A DNA stretch of 64,000 nt from Pantoea cypripedii (GTDB lineage Bacteria > Pseudomonadota > Gammaproteobacteria > Enterobacterales > Enterobacteriaceae). The notes beneath the pieces are model-generated. The model saw only the letters and a program-made list of their open reading frames with translations. It did not search any database and was not told where the DNA came from. Shown piece by piece: positions 9,401 through 18,402 of this stretch; position 1 is the stretch's first letter, and each line of letters opens with the position of its first letter. The position numbers were made by a program, and so were the translations under genes. The stretch lies in the NCBI RefSeq assembly GCF_011395035.1, contig NZ_CP024768.1:2703286-2767285 (forward strand), read 5' to 3'.

Positions 9401-9481
9401 GATCCCACCCGCCCTTTACCGTTTGTCAGGTTTGCGCAATGCTCAAAATAACAGCCACCTATCTAACATAGCTCCAACACA

Positions 9482-9594
9482 AAAAGTGTGCAAATGTAAC
9501 AAATCTGTTTGAAGATTAGCCAGGCGGTTGCTAGATTGACAATATATTGCACACTTTTACCTCAGGTGCGCATTATCGGCGAAAATATTGAACA
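9482..9594. promoter_or_regulatory. puuA/puuD divergent control region with PuuR-like operators
   Basis: The 15-mer at 9539-9553 (ACAATATATTGCACA) matches 12 of 15 positions of the E. coli PuuR consensus AAAATATAATGAACA as I remember it. A shorter relative, AAAATATTGAACA, is at 9582-9594. The first site is the right arm of an exact 12-bp inverted repeat, AAAAGTGTGCAA (9483-9494) and TTGCACACTTTT (9547-9558), so a dimeric repressor could bind both arms. A TTGACA -35-like hexamer at 9536-9541 overlaps the site. Repression by PuuR and relief by putrescine are known in E. coli; here they are inferred. Confidence 0.6.
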
Positions 9595-9610
9595 GCGACG
9601 CGGAGACGTA

Positions 9611-10375
9611 ATGGGCATTATTTTTGACAAACCCTTGATTGGTGTAGTGATGTGCCAGAACAACATTGGCAGCCATCCGGGTCAGACCGTTCATAACAAG
9701 TATCTTGATGCCATCGTGCTCGCCGGTGGCCTGCCCCTGCCTTTGCCGCATCAACTGATGCAGGCCCCTCATCTATTAGAAAACAGTATGACGCTGCTGG
9801 ACGGAATCTTGCTGACTGGCAGCCCAAGCAATATCGAACCCTGGCACTATGGCGAGGAGGGCGTGGAGACCCATGCTGATCCGGCGCGCGATCGTCTCGC
9901 CTTTGGTCTTATCACCCACGCGATGGGTAAAAAGATGCCGATACTGGGTATTTGTCGGGGTTTACAGGAACTGGTGGTGGCTAATGGCGGCGCGCTCCAT
10001 CGCTACCTGCACCTGACGCATCAGTTCGGGGAACATCGCGAAGATGATTCGCTGCCACTGGAACAGCAATACGCCCCGGTGCATGAGGTAAAACCGGAAG
10101 CGGATGGCCTGCTCAGCCAGTTGCTCGGTAGCGATGCCGCTTTTAAGGTTAATTCGCTCCATCAACAGGGGATACGTGAGCCGGGTCCCCAATTGCGCAT
10201 CGAGGCGCGTGCGGCCGATGGCCTGATAGAAGCGGTGAGTTTACGTCAGCACCCGTTTGCCCTGGCCGTTCAATGGCATCCGGAGTGGCATTCGACCGAC
10301 GATCCGATTTCGCGCCGGTTGTTCGAAGCATTTATTCATGCTGCTGCTCGTTATCACAAGGAAAAACGACCATGA
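9611..10375 (+). CDS. puuD: Gamma-glutamyl-GABA hydrolase PuuD
   Basis: A class I glutamine-amidotransferase-like hydrolase that releases GABA from gamma-glutamyl-GABA. The nucleophile elbow is GICRGLQE (Cys) and the catalytic histidine lies in VQWHPEW. The frame is open from 9509, but the ATG at 9611 gives MGIIFDKPLIGVVMCQNN and 254 residues, as in E. coli, and follows GGAGACGTA. The last codons overlap puuR by ATGA. Confidence 0.93.
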   Translation: MGIIFDKPLIGVVMCQNNIGSHPGQTVHNKYLDAIVLAGGLPLPLPHQLMQAPHLLENSMTLLDGILLTGSPSNIEPWHYGEEGVETHADPARDRLAFGLITHAMGKKMPILGICRGLQELVVANGGALHRYLHLTHQFGEHREDDSLPLEQQYAPVHEVKPEADGLLSQLLGSDAAFKVNSLHQQGIREPGPQLRIEARAADGLIEAVSLRQHPFALAVQWHPEWHSTDDPISRRLFEAFIHAAARYHKEKRP

Positions 10376-10929
10376 ACGACGCCACTCTGGCGCCAGGACG
10401 ACGTTTATCGCAAATCCGCCAGGAGCTGGGATTGTCTCAGCGCCGCGTTGCCGAATTATCCGGTTTAACTCACAGCGCCATCAGCACCATCGAGCAGGAT
10501 AAAGTCAGTCCGGCGGTAAGTACCTTACAAAAACTCCTTAAGGTATACGGGCTGTCGTTGTCGGAGTTTTTCTCAGAACCCAAACAAGATAACACCCCAC
10601 GGGTGATTATCCGCCCTGACGATCGTGTCGAGATCGGCAGCCTGGGCGTGTCGTTGCAATTGATTGATAACGGTGCGCCGCAGCGCGCACTGGCGATGCT
10701 GCTGGAGCATTATGCCCCAGGCTCCAGCACCGGTGAAAAATTACGCCATCCCGGCGAAGAGACCGGGACGGTACTGGAAGGAGAGATCACGCTGGTAGTG
10801 AATGGCCAGAGTTATCACCTGTACGCCGGTGAAAGCTATGTGATCGATACCGGCTTGCCGCACAGTTTTACCAATATGACCGATCAGCCATGCCGGATTG
10901 TTAGCGCTCACTCTCCGGCAAATTTCTGA
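10372..10929 (+). CDS. puuR: Putrescine-responsive repressor PuuR
   Basis: A 185-residue regulator: an N-terminal XRE-type helix-turn-helix (about residues 10-65, RRVAELSGLTHSAISTIEQ) and a C-terminal cupin domain (about 105-180, HPGEETGTVLEGEITLVV) that senses putrescine. Length equals E. coli PuuR. The ATG at 10372 overlaps the puuD stop (ATGA), so translation is coupled. It is expected to repress the divergent puuA and puuD promoters through the sites at 9482-9594. Confidence 0.93.
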   Translation: MNDATLAPGRRLSQIRQELGLSQRRVAELSGLTHSAISTIEQDKVSPAVSTLQKLLKVYGLSLSEFFSEPKQDNTPRVIIRPDDRVEIGSLGVSLQLIDNGAPQRALAMLLEHYAPGSSTGEKLRHPGEETGTVLEGEITLVVNGQSYHLYAGESYVIDTGLPHSFTNMTDQPCRIVSAHSPANF

Positions 10930-10953
10930 CGTTCCGCGCATGAGGAGGTTGTG

Positions 10954-12231
10954 ATGCAACATGTGGAGAGTTATTACGCCGCAACTGCGAATGCGCACCA
11001 GCCCTGGCCAACACTGCAGGAGAGCATTCAGTGTGACGTGTGCATTATTGGCGGCGGGTTTACCGGGTTGTCATCGGCACTGTTTCTCACCGAGGCCGGC
11101 TATGATGTGGTGGTGCTGGAAGCGGCGAAAATCGGCTTTGGTGCCAGCGGCCGTAACGGCGGCCAGGTGGTGAATTCCTATAGCCGCGACGTTGATGTTA
11201 TTGAACAGCGCTATGGCAAAGATACTGCAAAAATGCTGGGCAGCATGATGTTTGAAGGGGCAGAGATTATTCGCGATCGCATTGATCGCTATGCCATTGC
11301 CTGTGATTATCGGCCCGGTGGTATTTTTGCCGCGCTCAACAACCGCCAGATGGGCCATCTGCGCAGCCAAAAAGCCAGTTGGGCGCGTTATGGTAACCAT
11401 GATTTAGAACTGCTTGACGAACGCGGTATCCGCCGGGAGGTGGCAACCGATCGCTATGTCGGCGGCCTGCTGGATAAACGCGGTGGGCACCTGCATCCGC
11501 TGAATCTGGCGCTGGGTGAAGCCGAAGCTATCCGTCGGCATGGTGGGCGTATTTATGAGCAATCTGCCGCGCTGAAAGTCGCCTATGGCACGCCAAATCG
11601 GGTGAAAACGGCGCAGGGTGATGTCAGCGCTACTTTTGTGATTTTCGCCGGAAACGCCTATCTGCCCTCCCAGCTGGAACCCCGCCTGAGCCGCAAAAGC
11701 ATGCCCTGTGGCTCGCAAATCGTTACTACCGAACCGCTTACCCGCGATCAGGCGCTTGGGCTACTGCCAAATAATCATTGCGTTGAAGATTGTAACTACC
11801 TGCTGGATTATTTCCGTCTCACTGCCGATAACCGCCTGCTCTACGGCGGTGGTGTGGTATATGGCGCGCGTGAACCGGATGATATTGAGACGCTGATCCG
11901 ACCAAAACTGTTGCGTACCTTCCCACAGCTGCGTGATGTGCGCCTAAGTTACCGCTGGAGCGGCAATTTCCTGCTCACGCTGTCGCGCATGCCGCAATTC
12001 GGTCAGCTGGAAAAAAATGTCTATTTTATGCAAGGCGACAGCGGGCATGGCGTGACCTGCACCCATCTGTCCGGCAAGCTGATTGCGGAAGTGCTGCGGG
12101 GTCAGGCGGAACGTTTTGATGCCTTCGCCAGGTTGCCTCACCTGCCCTTCCCTGGCGGAAGACGTTTTAAAATCCCCCTGACAGCAATGGGTGCAGCCTG
12201 GTATGCGCTGAGGGACAGATTGGGCGTATAA
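10954..12231 (+). CDS. puuB: Gamma-glutamylputrescine oxidase PuuB
   Basis: A FAD-dependent amine oxidase of the DAO family that converts gamma-glutamylputrescine to gamma-glutamyl-aminobutyraldehyde. The Rossmann FAD motif CIIGGGFTGLSSALFLTEAG is near residue 30, followed by FGASGRNGGQVVNSYSRD. The length of 425 to 426 residues fits E. coli PuuB. A GTG (10951) directly precedes the ATG (10954); AGGAGG upstream suits either. The aldehyde dehydrogenase (puuC) and transaminase (puuE) that usually follow are missing here, so the product must be handled by enzymes encoded elsewhere. Confidence 0.92.
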   Translation: MQHVESYYAATANAHQPWPTLQESIQCDVCIIGGGFTGLSSALFLTEAGYDVVVLEAAKIGFGASGRNGGQVVNSYSRDVDVIEQRYGKDTAKMLGSMMFEGAEIIRDRIDRYAIACDYRPGGIFAALNNRQMGHLRSQKASWARYGNHDLELLDERGIRREVATDRYVGGLLDKRGGHLHPLNLALGEAEAIRRHGGRIYEQSAALKVAYGTPNRVKTAQGDVSATFVIFAGNAYLPSQLEPRLSRKSMPCGSQIVTTEPLTRDQALGLLPNNHCVEDCNYLLDYFRLTADNRLLYGGGVVYGAREPDDIETLIRPKLLRTFPQLRDVRLSYRWSGNFLLTLSRMPQFGQLEKNVYFMQGDSGHGVTCTHLSGKLIAEVLRGQAERFDAFARLPHLPFPGGRRFKIPLTAMGAAWYALRDRLGV

Positions 12232-12232
12232 A

Positions 12233-12254
12233 AAAGGGAGCGAAAGCTCCCTTT
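12233..12254. terminator. Bidirectional terminator between puuB and the 768-residue membrane protein
   Basis: A perfect 9-bp stem AAAGGGAGC / GCTCCCTTT closed by a GAAA tetraloop, with A-rich and T-rich flanks on the two sides, between convergent genes. Confidence 0.85.
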
Positions 12255-12262
12255 ATTTATGG

Positions 12263-14569
12263 TTACTGAAGCGTAATAGGTTTGGCAAAGTTGTTGCATT
12301 GCAACAGTTTTCCGTCACCGGCAATCGATACACCGACTTTGTAATTGCCTTTCATACCAGTTACATCTGCCACGACTTTATAACCAGAATTGACTAAGCC
12401 GGGCTTCCTGAAATAATTCGCGACATCACCACGCGGTGTGGGCGTCATGGGAGTGTAAAAACGTTGCCCTTGATCATTGGTCAGTGTTAACCATGCCCGT
12501 TCCGCGGGTTGATTATGTTCGATAGAAAACGCGGTCCAGCCCGCACTCGTCAGCCGTGTTTTACTCTCGCCATCGAGCATAAAGTGTATCGATTCAACAG
12601 CATCGATACTGGCATCACAGGCCGTCGATATCTCAGTCAGCCCTAAGGGGGGTTCGGCTGTGAATGTCTGCAACGATGATTGTTCCGCTTTGATATTATC
12701 AAAGGGATAACTCTCCCAGCTCGCCTCGAAACCATCTTTGAAGTAATGTCTGTTAGAGGTTTCCAGCATCACTTCAATGACACGTTCCCCCTGTTGAGGG
12801 AAGCTATCAAGTAAGGGGGAAACCCATACACCACTTTGTGCATTAATAATATTCAGGCGATAATGCTTAATTTCGCCGCTGGCCAGTTTGTAATTTACGT
12901 AAAGAATACCGCCACGATAGAGCATATTCTGTACTTTTGCCAGTAGCGTAAATTTTAATTCTGGTTTTAATTTTAATGCACCAGACGTCAATTTAGGTAC
13001 TGGAATCCATTCACCAAAATGCAAACTCACTTTGCCGAGTACCTGAGGGGTTACTGGCACACTCTGTGGTTTTTTCTTTAACAGCATAACAGGTGTTCCT
13101 CTTTCTCCCGGGAAAGTTCGGATCACCTGATAATGGCTCAATATCGCCGTCGACGTTAGAGGATCTTCATTGAGGACATATTTGTAGTCAAAATCGTCAT
13201 AGGCCGGGCAGTGGATATCGAAGCACGCTATTGAGGCCGTCCACAAGACATAGTCAGGGGCATCATCACCAGCAAAAAAGGCCGCATTAAGATTATCCAA
13301 CACCGGAGTCAATGTCATATAGTTTTGAAATGACGGACGATGATGGTAATTAAGTTTATTTGCCAATAAATACTCATTGCTATTGGGATAGACGTCAATT
13401 GTCTGATTTCCAATTTGAACAACAACATCAGCAGGTAGCACGTATTGAGGATACTTTGCGGCGGCACGCTCAGTGTAGTTCTGTGAAAAATCCTCATGCA
13501 TCATTAAGTCAGCAAGTTTTCGTACACTGGGGAAAATTGACATATGTCCCATCGTTAGCATCAACGCCAGTATAAAAAATGCCATTGCGAACCATCTGCG
13601 TTTTGAGCTGACCACAAATATTAATGACATCAGTGAAACAGGGAAAATAAAATAACTAATATAATGGTCTGCGCGTGAGAAACCGATTTTTAAAAAAATC
13701 AAAATCAGACCATTGATGGTTAGTAATAATGTTGGTTGATTTTTAGCGAGAAAAATATTAAAGCAAACGAAAACAAAGAAGATGATGATGTAAGTAGCAT
13801 TTTTTAAACGCACATCATACGTCATATCCACAGAGTTGCCAAAATTAAGCTGTGAATTAATAACGGCATAATCAATCACACTACTAACATGATGAAAGAT
13901 AAGAAAACCTAACAGAAAATATAAAACAATCGCAGTGATGGTAAAAAGCACTACTGCTGAGAATTGACGTTTTATTACACCCGTCGAAAAAAAATAGCTA
14001 CCAAAGGTGAGCAATGCGACCATGCCATAGAAAAACCGCACGAAAAATAAAAAAGCGACGAAAACGCCGAGAAAAAACAACACCCGTTTATTTTCTAACC
14101 AGCGTTCCTGGCCAATTGAACAGCAATAAATGATGATAAAAAGAGGCAGGGTAAAGTAAATTGCTGCCGAGTCAAAAACCCTTATCACGGCAACATAAAC
14201 GATTGCTAAAAGAATAACAGCCCGATGCCTGATCGCCAGTCGCAACATGATTGCCCAGCCAGCTGCAGCATACAAACTGATGAAGATAGCTGACAACCAA
14301 TATGAAAGAAGAGAATATTGGGCGACAATTCTGCCATTTAGCCAGTACAAAGGTCCGTAGCTAAAAAGAAAATCTTGTTGGCCAGTAAAAAAATCTGGCA
14401 ACACATTTACCCATTGCTCAGCGCCGCCTGCTGAGCCAACACTAAGCGGCTGCTGACATGTGGCAGTAAAAACAATTGCAAATAAAAAAACGAACAACTG
14501 AGCGAGATTAAATAATTCCGCTCTCGTGTTGTCAGTTTTTATAAGATTAGCACGAGAGAATCCAAACAT
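12263..14569 (-). CDS. Large polytopic membrane protein, GT-C-like, with C-terminal periplasmic domains
   Basis: A 768-residue protein. Residues 1 to about 370 contain roughly ten hydrophobic segments, with the extracytoplasmic motif LPDFFTGQQDFLFSYGPLYW (about 57-76). Residues 370 to 768 are soluble and probably periplasmic. I assign it to no named family with certainty; the layout fits a lipid-linked-sugar transferase (GT-C-like). The last 130 residues (from about SIDAVESIHFMLDG) resemble the soluble part of the 161-residue prophage protein at 20240: both contain a GW, then GxxF-xxP, then RGDVxxxF and a following GY/GF. It is the last gene of the minus-strand operon and ends at a terminator. 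Confidence 0.6.
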   Translation of the reverse strand: MFGFSRANLIKTDNTRAELFNLAQLFVFLFAIVFTATCQQPLSVGSAGGAEQWVNVLPDFFTGQQDFLFSYGPLYWLNGRIVAQYSLLSYWLSAIFISLYAAAGWAIMLRLAIRHRAVILLAIVYVAVIRVFDSAAIYFTLPLFIIIYCCSIGQERWLENKRVLFFLGVFVAFLFFVRFFYGMVALLTFGSYFFSTGVIKRQFSAVVLFTITAIVLYFLLGFLIFHHVSSVIDYAVINSQLNFGNSVDMTYDVRLKNATYIIIFFVFVCFNIFLAKNQPTLLLTINGLILIFLKIGFSRADHYISYFIFPVSLMSLIFVVSSKRRWFAMAFFILALMLTMGHMSIFPSVRKLADLMMHEDFSQNYTERAAAKYPQYVLPADVVVQIGNQTIDVYPNSNEYLLANKLNYHHRPSFQNYMTLTPVLDNLNAAFFAGDDAPDYVLWTASIACFDIHCPAYDDFDYKYVLNEDPLTSTAILSHYQVIRTFPGERGTPVMLLKKKPQSVPVTPQVLGKVSLHFGEWIPVPKLTSGALKLKPELKFTLLAKVQNMLYRGGILYVNYKLASGEIKHYRLNIINAQSGVWVSPLLDSFPQQGERVIEVMLETSNRHYFKDGFEASWESYPFDNIKAEQSSLQTFTAEPPLGLTEISTACDASIDAVESIHFMLDGESKTRLTSAGWTAFSIEHNQPAERAWLTLTNDQGQRFYTPMTPTPRGDVANYFRKPGLVNSGYKVVADVTGMKGNYKVGVSIAGDGKLLQCNNFAKPITLQ

Positions 14570-14605
14570 ACGCCATCCTGGTCGTGGTTATAGCATAATT
14601 AATCT

Positions 14606-15409
14606 TCAGTTATACTTACCAAAGCAGGCAGCAAACAGAATCGACAAAACTGACCAATTACCACGGATTGCACTAATTTTAGTGGGGACTTCACCTTTGG
14701 GATAACGACGAACAGTCGCGATCTCAAGGCAACGAAAACCCAGTTTGGGCGCACGATAAGAAAGATAGGCAAGGAGTTCATAGGTTAAAAAAATGTCGCG
14801 GAACGGTGCGATACGCGCATCCAACAACATCTTACGGCTATAAGCTCGGAACCCCTGGGTTGTATCCGTCCATTTAAAACCTGAGAATAGACTGAGCATC
14901 GGCGCATGAATAAAACGGATCGCGAAATCGCGCGAAGCTGGGGTATTCTCTGCCACACCACCTTTAACAAAACGTGACGCCTGCACAAAATCCACACCGT
15001 CTTTCAGTGCCGCAATAAACTGTGGGATGGCATCAGGATCGTCCTTATCGTTACCATCGATAGTGACAATGCCCTCATATCCCTGATCCAGCGCAAACGC
15101 ATAACCGCAACGCAGCTGTGAACTGAGTTTACCCGGCCCGGTTTTTAATAATAATCCACTAACCTGCAACTGTTTCAGCGCTTCCAGTTCCAGTGAACCG
15201 TCGCGACTGCCGCCATCGACAATAATGATGTCTGCATATGAAGCAACATTGATCGCCGCCATCCGGGTCAGAAGATTACGAATGCGTTCACCTTCATTAA
15301 TTACCGGAATCACAACACAATAATCATGTGTTTTGCCCTGCCACATCTGGCGCTCAAACTCAGGAACTTCCCATTCAGCACGAAGGGTTTGAGGTATTGA
15401 TTCAGTCAT
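14606..15409 (-). CDS. Family 2 glycosyltransferase (DPM1-like)
   Basis: A 267-residue GT-A enzyme. The nucleotide-sugar binding N-terminus is CVVIPVINEGERI with IIIVDGGSRDGS; the metal-binding motif is IDGNDKDDPD (Dx-D type). The C-terminal acceptor region, WTDTTQGFRAYSRK, is as in polyprenyl-phosphate sugar synthases. It lacks clear C-terminal membrane helices. It probably makes an undecaprenyl-phosphate-linked sugar for the neighbouring membrane proteins. The substrate is not evident. Confidence 0.78.
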   Translation of the reverse strand: MTESIPQTLRAEWEVPEFERQMWQGKTHDYCVVIPVINEGERIRNLLTRMAAINVASYADIIIVDGGSRDGSLELEALKQLQVSGLLLKTGPGKLSSQLRCGYAFALDQGYEGIVTIDGNDKDDPDAIPQFIAALKDGVDFVQASRFVKGGVAENTPASRDFAIRFIHAPMLSLFSGFKWTDTTQGFRAYSRKMLLDARIAPFRDIFLTYELLAYLSYRAPKLGFRCLEIATVRRYPKGEVPTKISAIRGNWSVLSILFAACFGKYN

Positions 15410-15421
15410 AATGTTTTCAGC

Positions 15422-15778
15422 TTATTTAACTTTTAGAGTAATTAAGGCAACGCCCGCTATCACCATAATAATCCCGGCGATAGTTGACCAGTAAATGGGT
15501 TCACGAAACACCAATACTGAGAGTAGCGCCACACAAGCAATAGCGCCTGAAGTCAGCACCGGATGAGCAACATTTAATGGCAGGAAGGCCAGTGCGGCGG
15601 CATAAAGAAGGAAAGCCATACCGTAAAGAAAAATACCCAGCCACAATGGCCAGTTAGACAACACGGCCAGTGGCTCAGCCAGGCTCGGCAATTTGCGCGG
15701 TGGCGTCATCGCCATTTTAATCAGCACACTTGCGGAAGCATTTGATGCAATACCCAAAATAAGGATCAACCATTTCAT
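15422..15778 (-). CDS. Small EamA/SMR-type membrane transporter
   Basis: A 118-residue protein with four hydrophobic helices, the size of SMR-family proteins and of the ArnE/ArnF undecaprenyl-phosphate-aminoarabinose flippase subunits. The end PLLAIAGIIMVIAGVALI-like helix and the motif LPLNVAHPVLTSGAIA fit that group. In this operon a role in flipping a lipid-linked sugar across the inner membrane is a reasonable inference. It overlaps the isomerase gene by four bases. Confidence 0.65.
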   Translation of the reverse strand: MKWLILILGIASNASASVLIKMAMTPPRKLPSLAEPLAVLSNWPLWLGIFLYGMAFLLYAAALAFLPLNVAHPVLTSGAIACVALLSVLVFREPIYWSTIAGIIMVIAGVALITLKVK

Positions 15779-16608
15779 ACCGCGGCTCCTGCTGAGTCAC
15801 GATAGTGTCGGGTCACAAATTCTAAGGCTTCATCAATGGCAGACAAGGGGGATTCGTTCTGTGTCATCAGCATTTCAATGGTAGCAACCCGCTGTGGCAG
15901 AGCATGATTAATCGCTGCGGCTACAGTGGCATGCTCAACCGTGCTACGACCAAGTGGAATAAGGTTAGGCTCGCTCAGATGGATATGCCCGATGATGTCA
16001 GCATCTCGCTGCATAATTTCACTGATATTCTCCTGATTGATCGCAATAGCACCGGTATCAAGCTGCATTTTAATGCCAGGATGATTAACCTGACGCACCA
16101 TCGCCGCTGCCTCAGCCGTTCCGGTCATAAAATTAGCACCATAACATTCAGGATTCGGCTCCAGGCAAATCACCACACCTTCACGCTGTGAGATATCGCC
16201 CAAGCGAAGGAAAAAATCACCGGCCATTTCACAGGTGGCTTCCTCACTTAACCCCTGGCGATCACGATTTTTTGGTGAACCAAATACCAGCGCAGGAATA
16301 CCCAGACCGGCAGCGATGCGACTGACAGCCTGCAAATGGTTCAGCATTTTTGTCTGCACCGCTGCGTCAGCAAAAAGATTCAGTCCCTGAGTACCGAAAA
16401 GCAGTGACTGCATCCCAACCAACGCAATGCCCTGCTGCTCCCAGTAACGACGTACTACGGCGATATCGTTATCGCTGGTCTGCAATGGATCTGGAAAATA
16501 TTTGCCTGGCGCGATATCGATAGCATCAACTTGCCAGGTATGTAACAGGCGACAGACCGCTTCGTCATCGGCCGGGTCCCAGGCGATATTCGAGATCGAA
16601 ATTCTCAT
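15775..16608 (-). CDS. Sugar phosphate isomerase/epimerase (xylose-isomerase-like TIM barrel)
   Basis: A 277-residue TIM-barrel protein of the AP-endonuclease-2/xylose isomerase superfamily. Metal-ligand regions are visible: VICLEPNPE (Glu), MQLDTGAIAIN (Asp), DIIGHIHLSEPNL (His). It probably isomerises or epimerises the sugar used by this operon; the substrate cannot be read from the sequence. ATGA overlaps link it to both neighbours. Confidence 0.75.
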   Translation of the reverse strand: MRISISNIAWDPADDEAVCRLLHTWQVDAIDIAPGKYFPDPLQTSDNDIAVVRRYWEQQGIALVGMQSLLFGTQGLNLFADAAVQTKMLNHLQAVSRIAAGLGIPALVFGSPKNRDRQGLSEEATCEMAGDFFLRLGDISQREGVVICLEPNPECYGANFMTGTAEAAAMVRQVNHPGIKMQLDTGAIAINQENISEIMQRDADIIGHIHLSEPNLIPLGRSTVEHATVAAAINHALPQRVATIEMLMTQNESPLSAIDEALEFVTRHYRDSAGAAV

Positions 16609-17378
16609 CCCATTTTCCCGCCGTTTTCAGATTGTGCATAGGCACGAACAGCCATAAGTGATTCACGGCGATTGTATTGATAATCTGCATCGCTGGTGAA
16701 CAGGTGACTATAACGGCTTTTCATACTGTAATTGCCCGGCTTGTCCTGCACATGATTCGTAAATTCGAAGCCAAAACCGTATTTTGCCACATCGGCCACA
16801 CTTACCGGTGCCGCAGTCAAATGCAGCAGCTTGAGTTTGTGCTGCAAAGCAATCTCGATGTCATACCACAGGTTGATCATGGGATAGAACTGGAACACAC
16901 CGCGACTTTCGATTTGCGCGACGTTATTCTCATGCAAAAAATCATAAATGATATTTTTTTTCAGGCCCGGTCCAACGAGTCCTGGCAGGCGCACAATCAG
17001 TGCATCAGGGAAATGCTGGCTGACAAACTGCTCAAGATAGTAACGATGTAAACCGTAAGCGTGTAACCCTGTCGTATCGATCGAGGTCGCTTCATCGACA
17101 TTTACCGGTTCTTTAAATACATCAACGGTACTAATTAAAATAAACTGACGGCAGTTGACCGTTTTTAATTTTTCGATTAGTGCTTCGATTTTCTGTAAGT
17201 CGTCAGCGGGATCTTTATTCGCCAGCCACTTTTGCGCGGGTGCGCCAGCACAAACAACAGTATCGAAAGTCTGACCAACGATCTCATCAATGTTAGTGGA
17301 TCGAAAGAGCGAGTCGAAATGACGCTGCTTCAACAACGTGGTGCCAACAAAACCAGAAAATCCAATTAGTGCGTCCAT
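16605..17378 (-). CDS. NAD(P)-dependent sugar epimerase/reductase-like SDR protein
   Basis: A 257-residue protein with a Rossmann start, GFSGFVGTTLL, matching GxxGxxG, and an extended-SDR middle (FILISTVDVF, VRLPGLVGPGL). The usual YxxxK catalytic pair reads YGLHR here, with Arg in place of Lys, so catalysis may be altered. The protein is shorter than typical 310-residue extended SDRs. It is probably part of nucleotide-sugar or lipid-linked sugar processing with the adjacent isomerase. Confidence 0.68.
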   Translation of the reverse strand: MDALIGFSGFVGTTLLKQRHFDSLFRSTNIDEIVGQTFDTVVCAGAPAQKWLANKDPADDLQKIEALIEKLKTVNCRQFILISTVDVFKEPVNVDEATSIDTTGLHAYGLHRYYLEQFVSQHFPDALIVRLPGLVGPGLKKNIIYDFLHENNVAQIESRGVFQFYPMINLWYDIEIALQHKLKLLHLTAAPVSVADVAKYGFGFEFTNHVQDKPGNYSMKSRYSHLFTSDADYQYNRRESLMAVRAYAQSENGGKMG

Positions 17379-17395
17379 GTTAACCTCTGAGTAAA

Positions 17396-18400
17396 TTAAT
17401 TGTCGCGGCCAGTCTGAACGTGATTGTCTTCCGGTGCCAGCGAAGTATCCATGACATTTACCCGATTGGTATTCACCATGATCTCGCTGGTGCGCTCATA
17501 GACCACCGCATACTCAGCCTGGGCGCTACTTTCGTCCAGTAATCGGCCTAAATATTCGCCAAAAAATGCCATCATGACGAATTGCACGATAAATAATGAG
17601 GTCATAAACAGAATGGTGGTCGTCCATCCTTCAGCGACATTGCCATTGAGCAGATGAATAAACACGCTGTAACAGGCAAAAACAAAACCCGCCACACTCC
17701 CACACATTCCCAGAACGGACATCCAGCGCAACGGGCGTGAAGAGTTAAACACCATCAATCGTAATAAACGTCGCAGAGACTCCACCACGTTAGCACCTTC
17801 AGACTCTTTAAACGGGGTATATTTCAACTCGCCCGCTGGATAGCCTGTTTTTTGAATGCGCAGGTAAAACTGATGGTGAAAACGACCAATTCGCGTCACG
17901 GCATTGACTGCACGACGGCTTAAGCAGCGTAAACCGGTAGCATTGCGAGGTATATCATAATCGATAGTACGCAGTGCAACATTCATCAAACGACGGATAA
18001 TACGATAGCGCAGCGTGCGCACATGGCTCGACACCCCGACCACCACATCAGTACCACTACGACATTGATTAACAATTTCGGGCACAATATGAATCGGATC
18101 AGACAAGGGGTTCCACAGAACGACAAAATCCCCGATAGCACTTTCCAGACCCGCCGCCAGCGCAACATCGTAAAATACCGCGCTGGACAGCTGAATAATA
18201 CGCACACAGGGAATATGTTTCAGCACACGGTCTTCTACTTCAGCGTGTGTCGTGTTTAATCCTGGGGCGATGACAACTAATTCATAATCGCTATAGTTCT
18301 CATCTAACAACATCCCAAGTTTTGATAATGGCTCATAGATGTTCTCCAGATGATTTTGGATAACAATCACAACGGAGACAAATGATTCACTTTTAATCAT
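17396..18400 (-). CDS. GtrB-like family 2 glycosyltransferase with two C-terminal membrane helices
   Basis: A 334-residue protein with the DPM1/GtrB layout: a soluble GT-A domain (1 to about 230), then two transmembrane helices (about 235-255 and 268-290) and a cytoplasmic tail. The position of the usual DxD motif reads VVLWNPLSDPIHIVP, so the metal-binding aspartates are partly replaced; it may bind substrate without being an active transferase, or use an unusual donor. First complete gene of the leftward operon, directly after the broken oxidoreductase gene. Confidence 0.7.
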   Translation of the reverse strand: MIKSESFVSVVIVIQNHLENIYEPLSKLGMLLDENYSDYELVVIAPGLNTTHAEVEDRVLKHIPCVRIIQLSSAVFYDVALAAGLESAIGDFVVLWNPLSDPIHIVPEIVNQCRSGTDVVVGVSSHVRTLRYRIIRRLMNVALRTIDYDIPRNATGLRCLSRRAVNAVTRIGRFHHQFYLRIQKTGYPAGELKYTPFKESEGANVVESLRRLLRLMVFNSSRPLRWMSVLGMCGSVAGFVFACYSVFIHLLNGNVAEGWTTTILFMTSLFIVQFVMMAFFGEYLGRLLDESSAQAEYAVVYERTSEIMVNTNRVNVMDTSLAPEDNHVQTGRDN

Positions 18401-18402
18401 TA

